This document shows, one piece after another, positions 55,983 to 64,000 of a stretch of DNA of 64,000 bases. Under the pieces are notes generated by a model that ran no database searches, was not told the origin of the DNA, and saw nothing but the letters and a program-made list of their open reading frames with translations. The stretch covers positions 22,024,455 to 22,088,454 of the forward strand of contig CAIIXF020000002.1 of NCBI GenBank assembly GCA_903813345.2, in the 5' to 3' direction. Each line of letters opens with the position of its first letter. Within the stretch, counting starts at the first letter, position 1. The position numbers were made by a program, and so were the translations under genes. The DNA comes from Owenia fusiformis. Taxonomy: Eukaryota > Annelida > Polychaeta > Sabellida > Oweniidae.

Positions 55983-56210
55983 TACTTCAAGCATTGACCT
56001 TCAAGTAGTGACCTTGAGCACTTCGAGCAGTGACCTCAATAGCTTCAATCAGTGACCTTGAGCACTTCAAGCAGTGACCTCAACAACTTCAAGCTATCTC
56101 AAGCAGTGACCTTCGATATCTCAAGCAGTGACCTTCGATATGTCAAGCAGTGACATTCGATATCTCAAGCAGTGACCTTCGGCGTCTCAAGCAGTAACCT
56201 TGGTGACCTC
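55983..56210 (+). repeat. Tandem array in the retrotransposon leader, about 21-bp units
   Basis: Some eleven units of TCAAGCAGTGACCTTCGATA type with drift. Preceded at 55540-55680 by CAGTGCAGTG-rich sequence and followed at 56690-56830 by three units around AGTATAGATTGCCAAAGGG. Confidence 0.75.
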
Positions 56211-57770
56211 GAATGGTATAGGCCTGTGTAGCCTGCAGTTGAAACTTCAAGCAACTATGTTTGGAAATGATTTGATATTGAGACAAAACTGATTGAAAAT
56301 GAATTGAAATATCTTGAGAAACGTATGTGTAGTTTTGTCAATGCATCTTGGCAACACAACTTAGAGTTCATGCCGCTTAGAGTCCATGCAGTTCAGACTT
56401 GATGCAAATTTTAATACTGAATCAATGTGATGACATTTTGCAAGTGAATATTGTATAAAACTGACTTAATTTTAGAAGCTGGTACAGTTCAAGCCGATGC
56501 AGTTAGTTGCAGTTTGCAGCTGACAGCCGAGTTGATGAAGTATATTCATGACATATCAATGTGTGTTTTATCATTTTAAAATGGACATCGTTTCAGGTTG
56601 CTGTGATTTAATGTAACATTTAGGTTCAATTGCTGCTGACAATTAATAAAGATACAGATTGTGGAGCATACAGTACAGCAACAAAGAAGCAGTCGCATCA
56701 TCAGCCATTGCCAAAGGGCAATTCCTTCAAACAGTCCAGAAGTGCTTAGCAGTATAGATTGCCAAAGGGTAGTCACGTGAAACGGTGGTGTACAGCAGTA
56801 TAGATTACCAAAGGGCAATCACTTCAGTGAAATCTACAAACTGAACTCTACCAAATCGACTATCAGGTGTCATCTGCAAAGGCAGATGTATTCAGTGAAC
56901 AATAAAATTGCTGTAAATAAATAAATACTTTTGCTGCAAGCATGGTATCTTACCAATCCCGAGAGAATATACGACCCCCTCAAATAAAGTATTTTCCTGT
57001 GAACCTGTAGTGTTTTGATTATTCTGAGGAAATCTTCGACCCAAATTTCTTGTTTTCTTTGCTGTCCTACACACGCACAATATACACACTTGCACATCAG
57101 GATCTCTCCAACCTGATGAAATATTAATTCCTATGGAATTGCAGGCTCCATAATTTGTTTATACATATCACTCCTTGCTGCACCTGTCACAGTAAATTGA
57201 ATTTACCTCAACCGAGCATCGAATATCTAAAAATGAATGGCAGAATGCTTCAACCAAATGCCATTTGAAAATGCTGCATTGATGTTTTTAATGTATTGGT
57301 GCTAAACCATTTATGACCATCAATATATGAAAAATAGTTTACCTGTATAACGTCAAAGAACGTGATTCGGCTAAGACAACATATAATTTAAATGTAAGAG
57401 TAACAAGATCAGTGTGTCTTGCCCCCACATTGTGTTAATTGATCAAGACCTAGTACTGCTCGAATATATTTGACCATCCATTTGTTTGTAAAATAAACGT
57501 CCTTGTAAGAAAGCCTCTTATGTGAATGCATTCATATTACTCTATCGTCGTGAATATTTTGCGGCCATGTCATAAATAGGACATCGGCATACAATGTGTA
57601 TATAGTGCAAAGAACGTTTCGATTTTGTTACTTTGAATTTCCGTGTAATGATAAGATGGTAACAAAGTACGAGGTGGATTGTATGTCATATATTTTTGTA
57701 AAAACAACAACATTGTGTAAGCAGAGAATTTTGTGTTAGGTAGACAATTCTAAAAGTGTTTTATTGTATA

Positions 57771-60700
57771 ATGGAGCCTAAGGATATGCAGCAAAGCAAT
57801 AACGATTTTGAAGACCGGGAGAAACGGCAAATGGAATATAAGAAGGATGCCAAAACTTATCAACTAGCGCCATCTATTAGAAATTTTGATTCTTCGAATG
57901 AAACGGAGAACTACAAAAAGTGTACATACAAGGCTAAGCCTGATACATATAATGGTGAAATTTCATGGCCAGATTATGAGTTACAATTTGAAATATGCGC
58001 AGAGATAAATGGATGGAATATAGTTCAGAAAGCTAAAATATTAGCAATCCATTTAAAAGGTGCTGCTAGAGAGGTTTTGACTGATATACCGTTAGAAAGC
58101 AGATCCGATTATGAAACATTAACACAGAGGCTCAAAACACGATTCTCTCCAGAGCAGAAGGAGATAAACAAGTGTAATTTGAAGAATAAAAGAAGGGGAA
58201 CTTCAGAATCATTGACTGAATTGGGGCAATATCTGCGTAGGCAGACAGCTTTAGCGTATCCTGGATTTGATTTTTCTTTGAGAGAAGAGATTGCCTTTGA
58301 CCATTTCATGGTTGCAATTTCAAAACAGTCAGATATGAAAACTTATATCAGACTCTCGAAAGCAAAAACCCTAGATGAAGCTGTATTAGTTGGCCTAGAA
58401 TGGGAGTCGTACAATGTTCTAGATGGAGCAAACGCCTTCAAGGAAAATGAAATGGAAAAGCCAAATATGATTTTGACTGTAGAAAGGGAACAAACCTACG
58501 TAGAGAAAATACTACAATTAGTAAAAGAGCAACAAGAAGCCATCGATGATTTAAATAGAGAATTGGCAGATATCAGATCATTTAATGGTGGTATTGATCA
58601 AAGCGAGATGTTGAATACTTTACACGATGTCACGTGTTTTAATTGCCAGGGAAATCACACATCGAATATGTGTCCTGATGTTTTATACTGTACAAGATGT
58701 CACGATGAAAGGCACGTTAAAGAATTTTGTACAGCCGATGTGAGTGAAAACGCAAGAGAAAGAAGATCTCCTCATAGAGAATTCTCAAAATACAGCTACA
58801 ACCACAAACTTAGGAGAAGGAGAAGACATTTTGAGAAGTTTGGTGGAAACAGAAACTATTATAGGAACAGTGAATCTGGAAAAAGTAATGTGGACAGAAT
58901 ACCAGGATTGGAGCAAGATTGGCGAAATCAAAACCATTCCAATGACAATGGGACGGTGAATAACTCTGGGACAGAACGAAATGTGAATACTGAATTTACA
59001 CCAGAAATAAACAAGATGATGAAACAAGTAGAGAAATACAAAGATAGAGATATCATAAGCAGCATTCTCGAAGATGGCTTATTTGTAAAAGCAAAACTAG
59101 AATCAGGTACAGTTCAATTTCTTATTGACAGTGGATCCTGCATTTCAATAATCTCTATGGAAAAGTTCATGGAAATTGGAAAAGAGAAAGACATAATTGT
59201 GCCACCTTATAATGGATTCAAAAATGCAGACGGCAGCCAGTTACCTCTGGTTGGATACAGCAACGTTAGCCTTGGAATTGGAGATGGTGTTTTTCAACAT
59301 AAAATATGGATAGCGCACATAAGTGTAGACGCCATTTTGGGAATGGATTTTATGGTCCAGCACAAATGTATGTTAGACATGGGAAATGGACGCATGCGTA
59401 TTGGAGAAAATTATGTAGATTGTTGGACACGAGATTCACAGCCAGTGATAAAAGTACTTGTTAACAGCACGGTGAAAGTACCACCAATGAGCGAATTGAT
59501 TGTAAAAGGTCGGATTAATAGAATAAGTGGTCCATATAATGGAGGCAAGAGGCAGTTAGGTATTGTTGAACCATCACAAACATTTAATGACAAGCATGAT
59601 GTAATGATTGGCAGGTCGTTGGTCGACCTAAAAGATAAAAAGGAACAGTTGATACCATTGAGAGTATTGAATCCAACAGATCAACCTATTGTCATATACA
59701 GGAATACAAGAGCAGCCGAGGTAGAGTTAATTGACAAAATCGACCATGTTCTTGATCAGTATGGGAACAGGATAAATGCAGTATCCTCTTCAGATAGTAA
59801 GCCATCGCAGAAAATTCCAGAATATCTAAAAGATTTACACGAAAGAAGCAGCAAGCATCTTAATACTGACCAATCACAGTTGATAGGAGATTTACTGATT
59901 AGATACAAAGACATATTCGCAAAATCATCAGATGACTTAGGGAAAACATCAATTGTAGAGCACACTATAGATACAGGGAACCATGCACCTATAAGACAAC
60001 CTCCAAGAAGACAAGCATTAGCACAGCAGAAAGTAGTGACAGAGGAAGTGGAGAAGATGTTAAAGAATGGGATTATAGAACCATCAAATAGTCCTTGGTC
60101 ATCACCAGTGGTATTGGTAAAGAAAAAGGATGGAACCACACGCTTTTGCATAGACTATAGGAAACTCAACGAGGTTACGAGGAAAGATGCATATCCAATA
60201 CCTCGGTTGGACACTTGCCTCGATAGCTTAGCTGGGGCACAATGGTTTTGTTCCATGGATTTAGCAAGCGGTTATTGGCAGGTCAAGATGCACGAGGCTG
60301 ATAAAGACAAAACTAGTTTTGTTGTCAAAGATGGGTTATTCTCTTTCAATGTCTTACCATTCGGACTGACAAATGCTCCAAGCACTTTCCAAAGATTAAT
60401 GGAAACAGTACTCCGTGGATTGCAATGGAAAACGTCCCTATTGTACATCGACGACGTCCTTACATGGGGTACAACTTTTGAAAACACCTTGAATAATTTA
60501 CAGGAAGTATTTGAAAGAATCAGGAAGTCTGGAATGAAGTTGAAGCCCAAGAAATGTTCATTATTCCAGAAAGACTTGATCTTCTTAGGACACAAAGTGT
60601 CAAGGGATGGCATTGAAACTGACCCAGTTAAAGTAGAAAGGATCGTGAACTGGAAGACCCCACGTTGCCAGAAAGAGGTACGAGCTTTCAACGGATTTGT

Positions 60701-63011
60701 AGGATATTACAGGAAGTTCATCAAGAATTACTCCTCTATTGCAAGGCCTCTGAATCAACTTTGCGAAAAGACACAGAAATTTGTTTGGACAAAGGAGTGT
60801 GAAACAGCTTTCCAAACACTAAAGACAGCAATAGCATCAGCTCCAATATTGGCCTACCCAGAAGCTGATAGTCAATTTATATTAGACACAGATGCATCTG
60901 ACTTTGGTATCGGTGGTGTATTATCAATTGTTAAAGATGGAGTAGAGAAACCTGTCACATACTCAAGTCGAACACTCAATAAGTCGGAACGTAGATACTG
61001 CGTCACCAGAAAAGAATTGTTAGCCGTTGTTGTGTTTGTCAAGAAATTCAGACCATATCTTTATGGTAGGAAATTCATCATAAGGACTGACCATAAAGCT
61101 CTGAAATGGCTGTTTAAATTCAAAGAGCCAGATGGACAAATAGCAAGATGGCTAGAGATGCTAAGTTCCTATGACATGGAGATCCAGCATCGTGCAGGGA
61201 AATCCCACAGTAATGCAGATGGACTTTCAAGAATGGTATGTCCCCAGTGTGGCATGAAAGATGGTCAAATAAACGCCATACATAAGAATACTTCAGGGCC
61301 TCAAGAAAAACAGATATTGGAAGCATGGACATCAGAAGAAATTCGAAATATGCAACTGAATGATAAGGACATCAGTCCGATCTTGAAAGCATTTGAAAAG
61401 CAGAAACGACCACAATGGAATCAAATTAGCAAGGAGAGTCCAGCAACTAAACATCTGAATTCCCAATGGGATAGATTAGAAATAAAAGGCGGAATTTTGT
61501 ACAGGCGCTTTGAATCTGAAATTGGAGACAAGGTTACATTTCAAATGGTACTTCCCAAGAGACTCCATAGAGATGTATTGTTTCAGTTGCACAGTATGCC
61601 AACAGGAGGACACTTAGGAGTGATGAAAACTGTTGAAAAGATTAGAGAAAGATTTTACTGGCACAGTTTGCGCAGTGATGTCAGAAATTGGTGCCATCAA
61701 TGTGACCAATGTGCATCGCGGAAACCAAATCTAAAGAAAAAAAGAGCAAAGATGAAAGTTTATCAAGTCGGGGCTCCCATGGAGAGGATCGCGACAGACA
61801 TCCTCGGTCCTCTACCCACATCAGAAAAAGGTAACAAATACATCTTGATAGTGGCTGATTATTTTACCAAATGGACAGAGGCCTACGCCATGGCTTATCA
61901 AGAAACAGAAACAATAGCTGAGATAGTGAGCAAGGAATTCATTTGTAGATGGGGTTGTCCAATGGCCATGCACAGTGATCAAGGAAGAAATTATGAGTCC
62001 AAAGTTTTTCAAGAAGTATGTAAGGCTTTTGGAATTGATAAAACAAGAACCACACCACTTAGACCATGCTCTGATGGAATGGTTGAACGCTTTAATCGCA
62101 CACTAGAAAGTATGCTGAGCATGTTTGTAGAAAAGCACCAGCGTGATTGGGATGAGTACCTGCCATATTTGATGTTAGCGTATCGCACTTCAGTTCATGA
62201 AACATCACAGTTTACACCATGTGAAATGATGCTGGGAAGACAATTAAGCTTGCCTGTGGATATGGTATTTGGACCACCACCTGGAAATAATGACAGAGAA
62301 GAAACTGAATATGTAGAAAGAATGAAGAACAGGATGGAAAGTGCACATGCCTTTGCGAGAGAGAGTCTGAAAAAGAACAGTCTGAGACAAAAGAAGAATT
62401 ATGATACGAGAGCAGGAGATACCACAATGCATGAGGGAGATGCTGTTTGGCTGCATTGCCCAATGAGGAAGCCAGGCATCTCGCCAAAATTACAGAGACC
62501 ATATCAAGGTCCTTACATTATCACAAAACAAATAAGTGACATTACATTTAGAATCCAAAGATCAAAAAGGAGTAAGGCAACTGTAGTCCATATTGACAGG
62601 TTGAAACCATATACAGGTGAAGATAAGCCCACTTGGTACAAGAAAAGAGAATCAGATTTAGACCAGACAGTAGCGGAACCAGTAGAGAATCGAGCACATC
62701 AAGATAGGCAGAGAGCGACACAAGCAGAAGAACCTGTAGAAGAAGACAAACGTAATGAAACTGAGAATGATGGTTCAAATGAGGATGAGCCTGATACACA
62801 AACGAATCAAAACGAAGATGACCAGGGAGAATCAGAAGAATTCTATGAAGTAGAGAAGATTCTTGGTAAAAGAAAGAGAAAGGGTAAACTAGAGTATTTG
62901 TGCAAATGGAAAGGATGGGATTCTCGCCATAATACATTTGAGCCATTTACACATTTGAATGAATCTGCAAAGGATTATATTAGGTGTCACGTGATACCAG
63001 ATGTGAAATAA
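57771..63011 (+). CDS. Ty3/Gypsy Gag-Pol polyprotein with C-terminal chromodomain (1746 aa)
   Basis: A single frame without frameshift between gag and pol. From the ATG at 57771: Gag about 1-285; zinc knuckle region CFNCQGNHTSNMC plus CTRCHDERHVKEFC about 289-325; aspartic protease FLIDSGSC about 450; reverse transcriptase with RFCIDYRKLN (about 790), FGLTNAPSTFQRLM and YIDDVL (about 893); RNase H LDTDASDFGIGG about 1040; integrase with an HHCC zinc domain (about 1273-1313) and catalytic D (TDILGP, about 1344), D (HSDQGRNYES, about 1402) and E (GMVERFN, about 1438); a GPY/F-like module (PYQGPYIITK); a chromodomain about 1690-1740 (VEKILGKRKR, YLCKWKGW, NTFEP). Chromodomains can direct integration to histone-marked chromatin. 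The in-frame codon before this ATG at 57756 is GTG, so 57771 is preferred. Confidence 0.95.
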   Translation: MEPKDMQQSNNDFEDREKRQMEYKKDAKTYQLAPSIRNFDSSNETENYKKCTYKAKPDTYNGEISWPDYELQFEICAEINGWNIVQKAKILAIHLKGAAREVLTDIPLESRSDYETLTQRLKTRFSPEQKEINKCNLKNKRRGTSESLTELGQYLRRQTALAYPGFDFSLREEIAFDHFMVAISKQSDMKTYIRLSKAKTLDEAVLVGLEWESYNVLDGANAFKENEMEKPNMILTVEREQTYVEKILQLVKEQQEAIDDLNRELADIRSFNGGIDQSEMLNTLHDVTCFNCQGNHTSNMCPDVLYCTRCHDERHVKEFCTADVSENARERRSPHREFSKYSYNHKLRRRRRHFEKFGGNRNYYRNSESGKSNVDRIPGLEQDWRNQNHSNDNGTVNNSGTERNVNTEFTPEINKMMKQVEKYKDRDIISSILEDGLFVKAKLESGTVQFLIDSGSCISIISMEKFMEIGKEKDIIVPPYNGFKNADGSQLPLVGYSNVSLGIGDGVFQHKIWIAHISVDAILGMDFMVQHKCMLDMGNGRMRIGENYVDCWTRDSQPVIKVLVNSTVKVPPMSELIVKGRINRISGPYNGGKRQLGIVEPSQTFNDKHDVMIGRSLVDLKDKKEQLIPLRVLNPTDQPIVIYRNTRAAEVELIDKIDHVLDQYGNRINAVSSSDSKPSQKIPEYLKDLHERSSKHLNTDQSQLIGDLLIRYKDIFAKSSDDLGKTSIVEHTIDTGNHAPIRQPPRRQALAQQKVVTEEVEKMLKNGIIEPSNSPWSSPVVLVKKKDGTTRFCIDYRKLNEVTRKDAYPIPRLDTCLDSLAGAQWFCSMDLASGYWQVKMHEADKDKTSFVVKDGLFSFNVLPFGLTNAPSTFQRLMETVLRGLQWKTSLLYIDDVLTWGTTFENTLNNLQEVFERIRKSGMKLKPKKCSLFQKDLIFLGHKVSRDGIETDPVKVERIVNWKTPRCQKEVRAFNGFVGYYRKFIKNYSSIARPLNQLCEKTQKFVWTKECETAFQTLKTAIASAPILAYPEADSQFILDTDASDFGIGGVLSIVKDGVEKPVTYSSRTLNKSERRYCVTRKELLAVVVFVKKFRPYLYGRKFIIRTDHKALKWLFKFKEPDGQIARWLEMLSSYDMEIQHRAGKSHSNADGLSRMVCPQCGMKDGQINAIHKNTSGPQEKQILEAWTSEEIRNMQLNDKDISPILKAFEKQKRPQWNQISKESPATKHLNSQWDRLEIKGGILYRRFESEIGDKVTFQMVLPKRLHRDVLFQLHSMPTGGHLGVMKTVEKIRERFYWHSLRSDVRNWCHQCDQCASRKPNLKKKRAKMKVYQVGAPMERIATDILGPLPTSEKGNKYILIVADYFTKWTEAYAMAYQETETIAEIVSKEFICRWGCPMAMHSDQGRNYESKVFQEVCKAFGIDKTRTTPLRPCSDGMVERFNRTLESMLSMFVEKHQRDWDEYLPYLMLAYRTSVHETSQFTPCEMMLGRQLSLPVDMVFGPPPGNNDREETEYVERMKNRMESAHAFARESLKKNSLRQKKNYDTRAGDTTMHEGDAVWLHCPMRKPGISPKLQRPYQGPYIITKQISDITFRIQRSKRSKATVVHIDRLKPYTGEDKPTWYKKRESDLDQTVAEPVENRAHQDRQRATQAEEPVEEDKRNETENDGSNEDEPDTQTNQNEDDQGESEEFYEVEKILGKRKRKGKLEYLCKWKGWDSRHNTFEPFTHLNESAKDYIRCHVIPDVK

Positions 63012-64000
63012 TAAGAGATAATGATCTCCGCACATTGATGACTGTTTAGGACAGTTGTAGTAAGTGAGGAAGTTACATGTAAAGATATATATTGTTGCAG
63101 ATAATTCTGTAAATACGTTTTGATGATAGAATCCAGAGAATTTTTTTTTGAAGAGGATGTATATATTGATGTGTCAAATTACGAGAAGCAACATTTTTTT
63201 ACACTTGAATAAACCAACTTTAAATATTTTCCAAGTGCGTCATGTAATGTTTTAGAGTCAGCAAATGCAGTTCTTGCCGTACTATATGCGTTCATGCAAG
63301 TAACTACTTACCTTAAAGTGAATTGCATAGCTTGAACTAATGTATGTCGAAGTCTCTTTAGCAATGCCGTTAATGATTATTTGGAAAATGTTGAAAGAAG
63401 GTGCTTGGTGATCCAGAATCTATGAAGTGTTTACTTGTCTGGCAGTTGCATTAATGGACAATTGAAGGAACGGTTATTTTAAGAAGCTGAATCTTCGGAG
63501 GTGGTGGATTCGTTTAAGAAGATGACATTATGTATTTTAACTTGATTTGTGTGGTTGTGTATGGGATTGTTACCCATTAAAAAGCGATTGAACAAAGATT
63601 AAATGTGTGCGTGAATGTAAATCATGTGAAAAATATGCTGTCCATTTTCTTTGACGATTTCTTCAACTGATGATAGTGTGGATGTGACATTGTGATCAGT
63701 TAGTGGTACCCTGACTGTGAACAATTTATTTATCATCAATTAATTTTGATCGATGAGTTCTTGTATTGTATATACTAAGTGGATGGGCACGTACAATTGT
63801 GTCATGGGGAGGTGTAGAACCTTATAGGAATCATGCTGAAAGTAAGGACAGACAGTTGGATCTCGATAGATTTGGTAACTGTTAATTCAAGTTTCACGGA
63901 TTATGGTTATGGTGATCCAGGTGATAAAACTTGCATAGAGTTTAAATAGTTGGAAATGATCAATTAGAATAAGAGTATTAGCAAGGAATATATGGATAGA
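63012..64000 (+). other. 3' noncoding part of the retrotransposon
   Basis: No ORF and no sequence matching the candidate 5' LTR. A purine run GAAGAGGA at 63150-63157 followed by TGTATATA was considered as PPT/LTR start but does not match the 5' LTR. Confidence 0.5.

Larger units (their letters stand above)
53917..64000 (+). mobile_element. Ty3/Gypsy LTR retrotransposon with chromodomain (right end outside window)
   Basis: Composed of a candidate 5' LTR (53917-54885), a PBS-like sequence right after it, a leader of about 2.9 kb, one long Gag-Pol ORF (57771-63011) and at least 1 kb of 3' noncoding sequence. No second LTR occurs before 64000, so the element continues to the right. The intact ORF suggests recent activity. 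Inclusion of the whole leader rests on the LTR call. Confidence 0.75.

Noticed and set aside
57756-57770. Five extra N-terminal residues of Gag-Pol
   Set aside because: The codon at 57756 is GTG; the first ATG is 57771.
63150-63170. Polypurine tract and start of a 3' LTR
   Set aside because: GAAGAGGA followed by TGTATATA is suggestive, but the following sequence does not match the candidate 5' LTR or any other upstream segment.

Overview
The window is nuclear DNA from an animal, most likely a marine invertebrate. It is AT-rich and gene-poor, its genes have GT-AG introns, and it is packed with DNA transposons, foldback elements, minisatellites and a chromodomain-bearing Ty3/Gypsy retrotransposon. 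The animal gene families present (SOCS-box ankyrin protein, C2H2 zinc-finger protein) and the ETS/CRE promoter motif fit a metazoan. I cannot name the species.

Left part (1-30.1 kb): a tandem array of PLP-dependent group II decarboxylase genes, all on the minus strand. Two seven-exon genes can be assembled completely: copy 1 at 3088-19294 (508 aa) and copy 2 at 24763-29768 (510 aa). A third begins at the left edge, where only its first five codons and upstream region lie inside the window. Exon lengths and phases are the same in copies 1 and 2 except for six extra bases in exon 2 of copy 2. Copy 1 is about three times longer because its introns hold foldback elements, a truncated LINE, large palindromes and other repeats. 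Intron 4 of copy 2 is an expanded 64-bp minisatellite whose unit is the 3' splice site plus the first codons of exon 5.

Middle part (30.1-40 kb): intergenic DNA with what reads as three nested mobile elements. The innermost, 34607-39370, is a 4.76-kb palindrome flanked by a perfect 6-bp target-site duplication (AACAGC). It starts 5'-AG, carries the same 124-aa basic-protein gene head-on in both arms, and has TTAGCAT and TGTTCAC arrays meeting at a GA-rich centre. The termini and 6-bp duplication suggest a Polinton/Maverick-derived, defective-genome-like element. This is the most unusual object in the window.

Right part (40-64 kb): an ankyrin-repeat/SOCS-box gene (40511-42193, minus) with a probable 5'-UTR intron; a 10-finger C2H2 gene (44750-46354, minus) whose N-terminal acidic repeat region is split by a one-base frameshift and which has an ETS/CRE motif upstream; a repeat-dense stretch at 47-53.9 kb; and a Ty3/Gypsy chromodomain retrotransposon with a candidate 5' LTR at 53917-54885, a very long leader and an intact 1746-aa Gag-Pol ORF (57771-63011). 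Its 3' LTR is not seen and would lie beyond the right edge.

The host genes do not form an operon or pathway. The decarboxylases are a local gene family expansion, and the other two genes are unrelated neighbours.
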